From assembly GCA_035301285.1 (NCBI GenBank), contig DATGUN010000068.1:1-14200 (forward strand): a stretch of DNA of 14,200 bases. The letters run 5' to 3'. The notes beneath the pieces were generated by a model that saw only the letters and a program-made list of their open reading frames with translations, did not search any database and was not told the DNA's origin. This document shows positions 1-7,705 of this stretch, piece after piece. Numbering within the stretch: the first letter of the stretch is position 1; each line of letters opens with the position of its first letter. Made by a program: the position numbers and the translations under genes. The stretch is from DATGUN01 sp035301285. GTDB taxonomy: Bacteria > Bacillota > Bacilli > Bacillales > Amphibacillaceae.

Positions 1-1208
1 CGCGACGCTTCTGCTGCAAATGCCATGAGGTGACTTCGAACGGAAACTTCCGCCGAGGAGACACTTTCGCCCGTTCCATTATCGATTTCATGCAAAAAGG
101 TACGCATGATACCCTTATCGCCACCACCATGACCACCGATAGGATTATCAAATTTGATGACGGTCTCCTCTTTTGTCAAAAAGTCATAGATGGAAATGCT
201 GTTATCTTCCATGTTGCCACGGATTTCACCTTTTGTGCCCATGATTTGGACAATACGCGTCTGCTCACGGGTAAAGCCGCACATACTGAATGTCGCCGTC
301 GCACCGTCTTCAAATTCCATATTGACGACTTGATGATCGACGACATTATTGTCATGTTGATAGACACACCGTCCATAATCCGTTTCTTGAAGTGCCTTGA
401 TGATTCCCTCGTTGGAATCATCCTCGGTAAATTTGCGTGCCCAGCCCCGTCCTTCGCCAAGATAATAGCGGCCAGCGTGAAAGGGGCATTCAAGCTCTGC
501 CGGACAGCCATCCAAGCATCTTTTCGGAGCACCTTCTGGCTTGTTTTCCGGACGAAAATGCATCAATGACCCATACGAACTGATCCGCTCACATTTCTTG
601 CCGAGCACAAAACTGATGATATCCATGTCATGACACGATTTCTGCAGAATCATCGGACTTGACGCTTCTTTATTATTCCAATTCCCTCGGACAAAGCTGT
701 GGGACATATGCATCACTTCAACATTTTCGTTCAACTGAAGGGAAGCCACATTACCGATTGTGCCATTTGCGATGACTTCCTGGATTTTTCGCCAAAATGT
801 TGTGTAGCGGAGTACGTGCCCGATTGATAGTTGCCTGTCATATTTTTTCGCCGCGCGTTCCATGGCCACACACTCTTTCGGATCAGGTGACATCGGTTTC
901 TCCAAAAGGACATGATAGCCAAGCGCCAGGGCCTTCATCGTCGGTTCATAATGCTCACGGTCCAACGTACAGATGATAGCAATATCCGCGTCCACCTTTT
1001 CCGCCAGCAAATCCTCCCACGTCGAAAAACATACGGAATCCGTCAGTTGATGGTCATCTTGAACTTGCTTCCGGCGCTCTGCATTCGGGTCCGCGACCGC
1101 CACAATCGTTAGCTCATGTGGATATTCCAACGCGTACGGTGCATAAGCACGTCTGCCACGGTCTCCCGCACCAATCAAAATCGCTTTTTTCGGTTGTTTT
1201 GTCTGCAT
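1..1208 (-). CDS. Gfo/Idh/MocA-family NAD(P)-dependent oxidoreductase, 3' end outside window
   Basis: The frame is open from an ATG at 1208 to the window edge (402 codons, no stop), so the C-terminus is missing. An AAGGAGA ribosome site precedes the ATG by about 7 bases. The N-terminal Rossmann domain shows GAGDRG (residues 13-18) and the dinucleotide-binding EKP motif (103-105, with the usual catalytic Lys104). The central SCHDMDI (191-197) fits the family's HxxD active-site motif. A Cys-rich stretch (Cys231, 235, 241) and GGHGGGDKGIM near residues 358-368 are typical of the roughly 420-residue branch of this family. Members oxidise or reduce sugars, inositols or amino sugars in the cytoplasm; the substrate cannot be read from sequence. 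It follows the ROK kinase gene on the same strand, but 536 bp separate them, so it may have its own promoter. A GH109-like NAD-dependent glycosidase role is a remote alternative. The family call is firm; its place in the disaccharide pathway is inference. Confidence 0.9.
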   Translation of the reverse strand, partial: MQTKQPKKAILIGAGDRGRRAYAPYALEYPHELTIVAVADPNAERRKQVQDDHQLTDSVCFSTWEDLLAEKVDADIAIICTLDREHYEPTMKALALGYHVLLEKPMSPDPKECVAMERAAKKYDRQLSIGHVLRYTTFWRKIQEVIANGTIGNVASLQLNENVEVMHMSHSFVRGNWNNKEASSPMILQKSCHDMDIISFVLGKKCERISSYGSLMHFRPENKPEGAPKRCLDGCPAELECPFHAGRYYLGEGRGWARKFTEDDSNEGIIKALQETDYGRCVYQHDNNVVDHQVVNMEFEDGATATFSMCGFTREQTRIVQIMGTKGEIRGNMEDNSISIYDFLTKEETVIKFDNPIGGHGGGDKGIMRTFLHEIDNGTGESVSSAEVSVRSHLMAFAAEAS

Positions 1209-1744
1209 ATGGATTCTCCTTCTTTTGTTCATTGTTATCTTGTTTAGATGTTTCTTTGTCTGTACGGTCGTTGATGAATGATAACATAGGCACTTGGCTG
1301 TACGTTTATTGATAAGATCATCACTTGTCCGTTCTTTGCTCGCAATAGATGAACAAGACGCCTTCCTTTTTTATGCTTGAGCGATAAGAAAAAAGACAGT
1401 TGCTATTTATCTAGATGCTTGTCCGTATCATTCACGGCTCATAAAGTTGGCTTGAATTTCAAATAATGAAAAATTTCAATCGTGATATACGCCTTCTTTT
1501 GACCGTTTGCCAATCAGTGGGACGAATCAGATCCATTATTTTCTGATCGAAATGATAATTTAGACTTATTCTATCGCTCGTTTCATATACTATCAACCAA
1601 AAAAGCCAAAAACGAGATCAATAGACGAAGGGGCTGAAACGTGATACAAGCGGTTCCTCCGATTCAAACACGTTTGCCTCCGCTTAAAATCATATCACGC
1701 TCATACCCCAATATATCCCTATTCCCATACCTTTCATTTCCCAT
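1209..1744. other. 536-bp gene-free interval between oxidoreductase and ROK kinase genes
   Basis: No convincing coding frame is present. The part next to the oxidoreductase start (1209-1620) is AT-rich and must hold that gene's promoter if it is transcribed separately, but no -35/-10 pair stands out. The part next to the kinase stop holds a long imperfect stem-loop (listed separately). Confidence 0.6.
1640..1699 (-). terminator. Large imperfect stem-loop downstream of ROK kinase gene
   Basis: The outer arms CGTGATA (1640-1646) and TATCACG (1693-1699) are perfectly complementary. Inside them AAGCGG (1648-1653) pairs with CCGCTT (1680-1685), and a further small hairpin CAAAC/GTTTG sits at 1665-1676. 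It lies about 45 bp past the kinase stop and could end or stabilise that transcript. No U-run follows directly on either strand, so intrinsic termination is uncertain; a structured RNA element is the alternative. Confidence 0.4.
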
Positions 1745-2704
1745 TCATTGACGTTGTGCTTCACGCCTGCTCAGAGCCCGAAGTCCGGCACCGATAATCC
1801 CTTGCCCATTTTCCATTGTGCTTACATCTATGTTATCTAAAATATGCTCCTGCTCATCAATTAAACGAAGGCGCAACTTATCTTTAATCAGATCGACCAG
1901 GCTTGGATTGTAAAAAGCAACGCTGCCACCGAACACGATTTTATGCGGATCGATGATACTAGTAAGCATGTAAACACCTTGTGCAATCGAATCGGCCATT
2001 TGTTCGACAAGCTCAACAGCTAGCTCGTCCCCATCATAAAATTTGGCAAATAATGTAACCCCAGACATGTCCGTCGTTCCATAACGCGCATTCGCCTTTT
2101 TTTCCATAGCGGGACCCGCCGCCACATTCTCAAGACGTGTCGCATCCACGCTAGTGTTTTCGCGTACCGATGCATCACCAAAAGATGCGGCACCCTCACG
2201 CTGCATAACCGGAACAAGCCCCAGTTCACCGGCAAAGCCCGCACCACGCAAGAACTCCCCGCCTTGGATAATAGCACACGAAATACCGGTACTGATCGTT
2301 GCATAAACAAATAATTCATTATCCACGAGATTCGCTTTTTTCCACTCTGCGAATGTTGCCATGTACACATCATTATCGATTGTGACGGATTCAACGCCAA
2401 ACGTGTCCTTCAATCGATCGGCAAGCGGAAAACCTCCCCATGGCAGATTGTTTTGAAAAATAGCGACACCATTATCGACATCCACTTTCCCAGGTACCCC
2501 CGCACCGATACCCACAATCTGATCAAGCGGGATACTGGAATGATCAAGCAGATTATTGACACATGTCACAACACATGAAAACATTTTTTCCCTATCACTC
2601 GAATCACTCGGAACTTTTTCCTCTTGAATAAGATCCCCACGCTCGTTCACGATCCCGCTGGCGACTTTCGTACCACCGATATCTATCCCAATGGCATACT
2701 TCAC
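1745..2704 (-). CDS. ROK-family sugar kinase lacking the canonical zinc site
   Basis: The protein has 319 residues from a GTG start at 2704. The start is supported by a GGGGGAG ribosome site 5 bases upstream; upstream in-frame codons would only add an unrelated hydrophobic tail. Family marks are the phosphate-binding DIGGTK (8-13), GIGAGVPG (65-72), the catalytic Asp in DND (Asp112), a glycine-rich segment around STGIS (138-142), and VFGGSV (257-262). ROK kinases phosphorylate glucose, fructose, N-acetylglucosamine, N-acetylmannosamine or allose with ATP in the cytoplasm. The usual ExGH motif reads E160-L-G-L163, and the CxCGxxGC zinc knuckle expected before LENVAAG (191-197) is absent, with no Cys between residues 144 and 200. 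Next to a galactosyl-HexNAc phosphorylase operon, phosphorylation of the released amino sugar is a reasonable guess, not shown. Its promoter would lie in the AT-rich stretch 2705-2940. Confidence 0.88.
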   Translation of the reverse strand: MKYAIGIDIGGTKVASGIVNERGDLIQEEKVPSDSSDREKMFSCVVTCVNNLLDHSSIPLDQIVGIGAGVPGKVDVDNGVAIFQNNLPWGGFPLADRLKDTFGVESVTIDNDVYMATFAEWKKANLVDNELFVYATISTGISCAIIQGGEFLRGAGFAGELGLVPVMQREGAASFGDASVRENTSVDATRLENVAAGPAMEKKANARYGTTDMSGVTLFAKFYDGDELAVELVEQMADSIAQGVYMLTSIIDPHKIVFGGSVAFYNPSLVDLIKDKLRLRLIDEQEHILDNIDVSTMENGQGIIGAGLRALSRREAQRQ

Positions 2705-2979
2705 TATGACTCCCCCTCTAAACCAAATTATGTACATCATGACAGATAAACAAAACGACTGAAAAATAACTCGAAATTCTATTTTTGATATTAACTCTAA
2801 TAGAAATAACATCCAAAATGGAATGTTTCAATCGTTTGTTCATATTTTATGACATATAGATATTAGAAAACATTTTTTTGTACCTTTGCCATACCTATAT
2901 CATTATGATAAATTCAACCCGAACAATCAACCTCAGATTAAAAATTGTACGATGTCACCATGAGTCCACCGCTTATCCC

Positions 2980-3225
2980 AAATTCGCACGAGCACGGGCA
3001 GAAATTCGCACAACCCCACCGCATAATCGCGCAGGCCGGGCTAAAAAACGCGCAACTCCACCTCATATTCGCGCAAGTCGTGCCAGAATTCGCGCGGGTC
3101 ATTTCATAATCGCGCGGCTCCGCACCTTATTCGCTCAGTCCGGGCTGGAAATCGCGCGGACACGGCTCAAAATCGCGCGACCCTACCGCATATTCGTGCG
3201 CGACTCCGCTCCGAAGTCGCGCAAT
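2980..3225 (+). repeat. Tandem array of about twelve degenerate 21-bp units with TCGCGCGA-type core
   Basis: The last T of the core NTCGC falls at 2984, 3006, 3027, 3048, 3069, 3090, 3110, 3131, 3152, 3173, 3194 and 3217. The spacing is therefore 21 bp with single-base slips, and 23 at the end. The units share a core close to ATTCGCGC followed by a variable 10-12 bp that is often rich in CCNCNCC. The full core TCGCGCGA is its own reverse complement, so neighbouring units can pair. The last unit, nearest the phosphorylase operon, forms a strong hairpin. A unit of the same type and orientation starts at about 14180. No function is known to me. The array is not a CRISPR: spacers are too short and not unique. 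Confidence 0.88.
3198..3222 (-). terminator. Perfect-arm GC-rich hairpin 25 bp past the end of the disaccharide operon
   Basis: GCGCGACT (3198-3205) and AGTCGCGC (3215-3222) form an 8-bp perfect stem, extendable by one GU and one GC pair to a 5-base loop. It is the last unit of the 21-bp array and is the first stable structure met by RNA leaving the small membrane-protein gene. It could stop polymerase or protect the 3' end of the mRNA, but there is no U-run, so classical intrinsic termination is doubtful. Confidence 0.45.
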
Positions 3226-3246
3226 CCAATCAATCATCTAAGCGTA

Positions 3247-3411
3247 TCAGACATATTTCCGGTTGTAATTCCAAAGTAAGAACAATAAACCAGCCAGTCC
3301 GATCAACTGAATCAACAACGGAATTTTACCGATTGTCCGTTGGCCCAGGACAATCATCGCCATGCAAACAAGAAAGAAAACAACCTTCAAAATCTGGAGT
3401 GCTTTATCCAT
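3247..3411 (-). CDS. Small two-helix membrane protein, last gene of the phosphorylase operon
   Basis: The product has 54 residues from the ATG at 3411, which lies inside the phosphorylase 3' end: the two genes overlap by the 8 bases ATGGATAA, where TAA ends the phosphorylase. A GGGAGG ribosome site about 9 bases upstream supports this start over the in-frame ATG at 3438. Two hydrophobic segments (about residues 6-24 and 30-46) are separated by QRTIGKIP, and the C-terminus is basic (NYNRKYV). It resembles small membrane proteins of unknown function (possibly DUF6903) that I associate from memory with GH112 loci in Bacillota; that link is not verified here. The tight overlap implies translational coupling to the phosphorylase and a function tied to it, perhaps with the transporter. 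No function is assigned. Confidence 0.78.
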   Translation of the reverse strand: MDKALQILKVVFFLVCMAMIVLGQRTIGKIPLLIQLIGLAGLLFLLWNYNRKYV

Positions 3412-5680
3412 TTGGTATATCCTCCCATTTGATCTCACTTGGCTTCAAGGTAAGAACATGTTTATTTCCATCGCCATCGTACACATCTGTATTCTGTTCC
3501 ACATTCGAATTATTGACAACGGCATACTTACCGATAGTCGGATAAGCATGGACCTCACAATCAATATTCGAAGCATGCCATTTGTAAAATGCTGCTTCTT
3601 TACCCGCCGCATAATACATCGCCCGCATCAATAAACGCGTATTTTCCGTCGAATACGGCAATCCTGCCACATACACACTGCGACCCTCACCAAATACACT
3701 GGCCGCCAGTTGCACATCGCCGTTCTCTTCTGCCAAAATGTCTGTATCCGCGCGCAGGCTATACACGTTTTTCACACCTTCACCGACATTGAGATTCGTA
3801 CCATCCTCAGTAATGAAATGTGATTCCGTGACATCGGTAAAATATTTATTCGTCGACAAGCTGAACCCAAGTTCTTTATCGACCCCAAGCACATTCGCAA
3901 CCTGGAAATAGCGTCCACCGTGATGCACCGCACTCGGCTCACCGATACCGATGAACCCGCCACCGCGCGCCACATATTCACGGACAGCCGTCGTCACATC
4001 CGCATCAAGCCAATGTTCACCACCCGAAAACGCCGTCCCGGCATCACCGACATTCAGCACCACGTCGATATCATCCGGAACACCCCTTTTACGGATATCA
4101 TCAAAACTGATGAACTCAACATCAACCGCCGCACCGCTCAACGACTCCAAAATACCCAAATAAGAATACGCCTGCTTATACGGCTTTCCATGCGCCACGA
4201 TATGTGTCTGCCACGTCCGAAGCCGGCCCCACGCATTCAAAATTGCCACCTTCAAACCTGAATACGGCTGCACACCTTTAATCGTATCATATATTTCCCG
4301 GAACTCATCCGTCACCTTTTCAACATAATCCACAAACTCCGGAAATTGATACGCTAAACTCAAGTATCCGCCATATCCAATCCGATCAAGCGGTTTGCGC
4401 AAAATCGCCCGGCGAGCCGTCAGCCAATTTTCATTTGCTTCCACAGCCGGATTATTCCCCTCGTAAAACGTATCCGGGAAAAAGTACGGCAGAAAACGTC
4501 CCTCTGTATAACGCACACCTGGAATATCCGAAATCAGCCTCAATGTCGTTCCATCACCGACACTCCCGACAACGGCATCCATTCCCGTATCTTGGAAATG
4601 CTCACCATACGGTTCCGTACCGATCCAATTATCTCCCAGAAACATCATCGCGTCCTTACCCGCATCATGCACAATCGCCACAAGCTCTTTCACTTCACGC
4701 GCCACAAAGGCTTGCACGAAATCGATGTAATCCAGATATTCACGTGTCGGCACCCGGAACGTCGAGTTATAATATCCCGCATCAATCAGATGTTCAGGGC
4801 GGAGCTGGTAGCCTTTTTCCTGCTCGAATTCCTCAAGTGCCTTGACCGATACACTTGCACCGTAACCGAACCAATCCACGAATTTTTCCTTCCCGAGATC
4901 ATTGAAAATCAATGTGAAATGGTAGAAAAACGTTGTGAACCGAACAACATCGATATCCGGGTTATCCTTGATCCACTGCCGCAAATAATCTTTCATATAT
5001 TGATTCGAAAAGGGTTGCCGACCGTCAAACGGAATATCGTGCTCGACTCCTTCCCAATTGTTCGTAATAAAATTGTACATATGCGTTGGATCCCACATCA
5101 TGTACGCCAGAAAAGAAACGGTATACTCATGCCATTTTTTCGCACCGGAAATCGTCACCGTATTCGTTTCAGAATCAATATCCCATGCAGTGACAGGCAC
5201 GACCTCTCCTGTTGTCCGATCGATCACTTCCCACCATTTTTTCGGATCATGTACATAATCCGCCTTGATTTGTTCCGTGAAGTACCCGTCTAGAAAAGAG
5301 ATGTTCAATGAATCCGAATCTGCCATTACATAATTGGATAGTAAATAGATTTGCTGCATTTCTTCCGGATGCTGTTTGGCAAATTCATTATGATTCCGCG
5401 CAACAAAATATGTTGAATAGACACGCGCCCCAAGCTGTTTCGTCGCATCATCCAATTTCGTGCCGTCACTATCACGGATGGCATCCGCCCCCCAGCGTCG
5501 CATCAATTCTTTCGTTTCCTCCAGAAAGTTTTGCTCGGTCGGAAGCGTCACCCGTCCTGTTTTTCGAGTTGCATCTGAAGCATCTGTTTTTCGTTCGTCA
5601 ACTGTCATCTGTTCCGCTCCAGATGCCACATATGTTTCTTTTTTATATGACTGTTCATTGTTCGTAAAATTATTTTCCAT
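3404..5680 (-). CDS. lnpA: GH112 1,3-beta-galactosyl-N-acetylhexosamine phosphorylase (lacto-N-biose/galacto-N-biose phosphorylase)
   Basis: The product has 758 residues. It splits Gal-beta-1,3-GlcNAc or -GalNAc with phosphate into galactose 1-phosphate and the free amino sugar in the cytoplasm (EC 2.4.1.211). The TIM-barrel half shows TGRVTLPTEQNF (41-52), WGADAIRDSDGT (63-74), YMMWDPTHMYNF (193-204) and MFLGDNWIGTEPYG (346-359). Asp350 matches the general acid Asp313 of the Bifidobacterium longum enzyme (offset 37). A Rossmann-like trimerisation domain (about 470-690, NAWGRLRTW, GGGFIGIGEPSA) and a small beta domain follow. Residues 1-40 form a polar extension not expected in the family. 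A second in-frame ATG at 5608 (residue 25) has its own GGAG site, so the start is ambiguous; at 5680 AGGTG precedes the ATG. GH112 also contains galactosyl-rhamnose phosphorylases, so exact substrate is inferred from the transporter's likely HexNAc specificity. Confidence 0.93.
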   Translation of the reverse strand: MENNFTNNEQSYKKETYVASGAEQMTVDERKTDASDATRKTGRVTLPTEQNFLEETKELMRRWGADAIRDSDGTKLDDATKQLGARVYSTYFVARNHNEFAKQHPEEMQQIYLLSNYVMADSDSLNISFLDGYFTEQIKADYVHDPKKWWEVIDRTTGEVVPVTAWDIDSETNTVTISGAKKWHEYTVSFLAYMMWDPTHMYNFITNNWEGVEHDIPFDGRQPFSNQYMKDYLRQWIKDNPDIDVVRFTTFFYHFTLIFNDLGKEKFVDWFGYGASVSVKALEEFEQEKGYQLRPEHLIDAGYYNSTFRVPTREYLDYIDFVQAFVAREVKELVAIVHDAGKDAMMFLGDNWIGTEPYGEHFQDTGMDAVVGSVGDGTTLRLISDIPGVRYTEGRFLPYFFPDTFYEGNNPAVEANENWLTARRAILRKPLDRIGYGGYLSLAYQFPEFVDYVEKVTDEFREIYDTIKGVQPYSGLKVAILNAWGRLRTWQTHIVAHGKPYKQAYSYLGILESLSGAAVDVEFISFDDIRKRGVPDDIDVVLNVGDAGTAFSGGEHWLDADVTTAVREYVARGGGFIGIGEPSAVHHGGRYFQVANVLGVDKELGFSLSTNKYFTDVTESHFITEDGTNLNVGEGVKNVYSLRADTDILAEENGDVQLAASVFGEGRSVYVAGLPYSTENTRLLMRAMYYAAGKEAAFYKWHASNIDCEVHAYPTIGKYAVVNNSNVEQNTDVYDGDGNKHVLTLKPSEIKWEDIPNG

Positions 5681-5689
5681 AACTCACAC

Positions 5690-6571
5690 CTATCCTTTCA
5701 CGCCACCGACTGTCATGCCTTGTGTCAAACGCTTTTGCACGATGATATACAAGATGAGCGTCGGCAACATCACAACAACCATACCCGCATACATCGGGCC
5801 ATAATTGACTGCCGCGCGATCCGCCGCAAGCAGGTTCAACAACCCGACAGGCAACGTTTTATTGTCACCCGGCATAATCGTCAATGCTAATATATACTCG
5901 TTCCAGAAAAGCAAGAAATTAAATAAAACCACAATGATGATACTCGGTTTCGCCATCGGCAGCATCACTTTGAACATCGTGCGGAAATAACCGGCACCAT
6001 CGATACTCGCCGCTTCCTCAAAATCAGATGGCAATGTTTCAAAATAACTTGATAAAAGAAAAATCGTAAATGGCAGGGCGGTCGATGCATAAATGATCGC
6101 CAGTATAACCCGATTGTCCAAAAAGAAACCGTCATCGAAGACATTTTTCAATGTCGTGTCCCATCCGAGCAACATCAAGAAAATCGGAACAGCAATATAA
6201 CTGACATTGATAAACAATCCGGCTTTCACAAAAGCATTGAGGAACTTACTTCCCAAAAATGTGAACCGGGACAAAACATATGCTGCAGGCAGTGCCACGA
6301 TCAATAACACAGCGAGTGCAACAACCGTCACCAGCACCGAGTTCCATAAATACTGTCCCATATTCGCTTCAACAAAAGCTTCGGCAAAGTTTTGGAAATG
6401 GAAACCTTCCGGAAGCGACCATGGATTCTCATAAAACTCGGCATTTTCCTTGATCGACGCCAAGAAAACCCATGCAACCGGAATGATGATGGATACAGCA
6501 AGCCCGATCAATGCCACATATATAAACAATTTAAACAATGTTTCCGTACGCATACCTTTGGATTTTTTCAT
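5690..6571 (-). CDS. Carbohydrate ABC transporter permease, MalG type
   Basis: The product has 293 residues with six predicted membrane helices (about residues 13-38, 76-100, 113-135, 155-177, 210-230 and 260-280). The cytoplasmic EAA loop EAASIDGAGYFRTMFKVMLP (186-205) docks the ATPase. It forms the membrane channel with the MalF-type partner just upstream for import of the sugar bound by the lipoprotein. It begins 16 bp after the partner's stop, with AAGGAGG directly after that stop, and ends 9 bp before the phosphorylase ATG, so the genes are one transcript. The ribosome site lies 11 bases from the ATG at 6571, rather far; a start at the next in-frame ATG (6553) is possible. No ATPase gene is nearby, so a shared MsmX/MalK-type ATPase is the likely energiser. 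Confidence 0.93.
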   Translation of the reverse strand: MKKSKGMRTETLFKLFIYVALIGLAVSIIIPVAWVFLASIKENAEFYENPWSLPEGFHFQNFAEAFVEANMGQYLWNSVLVTVVALAVLLIVALPAAYVLSRFTFLGSKFLNAFVKAGLFINVSYIAVPIFLMLLGWDTTLKNVFDDGFFLDNRVILAIIYASTALPFTIFLLSSYFETLPSDFEEAASIDGAGYFRTMFKVMLPMAKPSIIIVVLFNFLLFWNEYILALTIMPGDNKTLPVGLLNLLAADRAAVNYGPMYAGMVVVMLPTLILYIIVQKRLTQGMTVGGVKG

Positions 6572-6587
6572 GTGTATCTAAGCCTCC

Positions 6588-7478
6588 TTAATACTCCAAC
6601 ACATCCCGTTTGGTAATCCGGCTGACGACTGCAGCCAATAAAAACGAAAATAGGAAAACGATGACACCAATGGCCATTCCATAGCCATATGTCGAGTTTC
6701 CATATGCTTGTGAATACATATACGACAGGAATACTTCGGTAGATCCATCCGGACCGCCGCCTGTCATCGCTTTGACCAACAAGAAACTTAAGTTGATCGT
6801 ACTGATAATGTAAAAGGCAAGCGTCGTCCGCAAGTTATTCCAGATCAATGGCAATGTGATGCTCGTAAACTGTTTCACCTTGCTCGCACCTTCAAGCGAC
6901 GCAGCTTCATAATAACTTGCCGGTATCGCAGCCATACTGGACATATACATGACCATGTAATAGCCGATCGCTTGCCACACAAGTGCACCAGCCACACTAT
7001 AGATGACAATTTCCTGGTTCCCGAGCCATTTCTGCTGGATGTTTTCCCAATTGAAAAACCCGAAAATATTATTCAACAATCCACTCGACGGATCATAGAT
7101 CGCCGAGAAAATACCCGCGATAACAACAATCGACAAGATATTGGGAATGTAGAAAATAATACGGAAGAAATTCTGGCCGAACAACTTTTCACGGGTCAAA
7201 ATCGCCGCAAAAAATACAGCAAAGAACATCGTGAAAATAGCAACCAAAACAATCAGCAAAATCGAGTTTTGGAAGGACTGAATGAATTTCGTATCATTCC
7301 AAAGGATTTTAAAGTTATCTAATCCAACAAATGTCTGTGTATTGGAAAAGCCGCCCCATTTGTAAAGGGACATCCGGAACACTTCAATTGTCGGAAATAC
7401 CATAAATAGAATAAACAAGATCAGCGCCGGCGCAATACAGACACTGATAAAAATGTTACGTGACGTTTTTTTCTTCAA
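6588..7478 (-). CDS. Carbohydrate ABC transporter permease, MalF/UgpA type
   Basis: The product has 296 residues with six predicted membrane helices (about residues 9-31, 73-94, 106-128, 157-180, 218-238 and 265-287). The EAA loop EAASLEGASKVKQFTSITLP (191-210) contacts the ATPase. The start codon is TTG at 7478, supported by AGAGGTGAG about 6 bases upstream and by the typical lysine-rich MKKKTSRN beginning. It pairs with the MalG-type permease downstream. The 227-bp gap to the binding-protein gene upstream contains a partial terminator, which would let the binding protein be made in excess, as is common for such importers. Confidence 0.93.
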   Translation of the reverse strand: MKKKTSRNIFISVCIAPALILFILFMVFPTIEVFRMSLYKWGGFSNTQTFVGLDNFKILWNDTKFIQSFQNSILLIVLVAIFTMFFAVFFAAILTREKLFGQNFFRIIFYIPNILSIVVIAGIFSAIYDPSSGLLNNIFGFFNWENIQQKWLGNQEIVIYSVAGALVWQAIGYYMVMYMSSMAAIPASYYEAASLEGASKVKQFTSITLPLIWNNLRTTLAFYIISTINLSFLLVKAMTGGGPDGSTEVFLSYMYSQAYGNSTYGYGMAIGVIVFLFSFLLAAVVSRITKRDVLEY

Positions 7479-7622
7479 CGTATGCTCACCTCTCTCAGAT
7501 GGAAAATCACATCATATTAACTTCCGGTTATGGGGTTACCCTGAACCCATCTTTCCGTTGTTGTGGGGCCGTTTACCCAACTAACAGATTTCCCGATCAC
7601 ATGATGCGTCTTCCCATGAATC

Positions 7623-7655
7623 AATAAAACGGCGAGACCGTTCCTTTCCCGCCGT
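7623..7655 (-). terminator. Partial intrinsic terminator between binding-protein and permease genes
   Basis: On the minus strand the stem ACGGCG/CGCCGT (7650-7655 with 7629-7634) has a 15-base loop and is followed at once by TTTTATT. It lies 50 bp past the binding-protein stop and inside the operon, so partial read-through would lower permease and phosphorylase expression relative to the binding protein. The remainder of the gap to 7479 shows only a short GGGTT/AACCC inverted repeat at 7534-7549. Confidence 0.65.
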
Positions 7656-7705
7656 CCTATTTTTATAAAAATCCGTCATTCCCCTACTTCGAATCTAGGG
7701 TTTTC

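Larger units (their letters stand above)
2705..3246. other. 542-bp gene-free interval: AT-rich leader plus repeat array
   Basis: From 2705 to about 2940 the sequence is AT-rich and lies upstream of the ROK kinase; a promoter is expected there, but no hexamer pair is convincing. From about 2980 to 3225 it becomes GC-rich and periodic (the 21-bp array, listed separately). The long open frame across the array is a by-product of a repeat period divisible by three. Confidence 0.7.

Noticed and set aside
30..569. Plus-strand open frame of 179 codons
   Set aside because: It lies opposite the oxidoreductase gene, which has clear family motifs in the minus-strand frame, and it has no recognisable domain.
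2705..2812. Extending the ROK kinase to an upstream ATG at 2812
   Set aside because: The added 36 residues are hydrophobic and unlike any ROK N-terminus, while the GTG at 2704 has a strong ribosome site and begins right at the DIGGTK domain.
2980..3225. Possible CRISPR array
   Set aside because: The 21-bp period leaves only 10-12 variable bases per unit, the repeats are degenerate, and no cas genes are present.
2878..3279. Open frame of 133 codons on the plus strand with seven-residue, Arg/Ala-rich periodicity
   Set aside because: It simply reads the 21-bp tandem array, whose period is a multiple of three and which lacks stops in that frame; there is no ribosome site or conserved domain.
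4592..5293. Plus-strand open frame of 233 codons
   Set aside because: It is antisense to the phosphorylase coding frame, with no domain and no ribosome site of note.
7529..7547. Similarity between the minus strand here and 14166-14184 (shared TTCAGGGTAAC core, 16 of 18 bases)
   Set aside because: A rough count of possible pairs in 14 kb predicts a few matches of this quality by chance, and the flanks do not continue the similarity.
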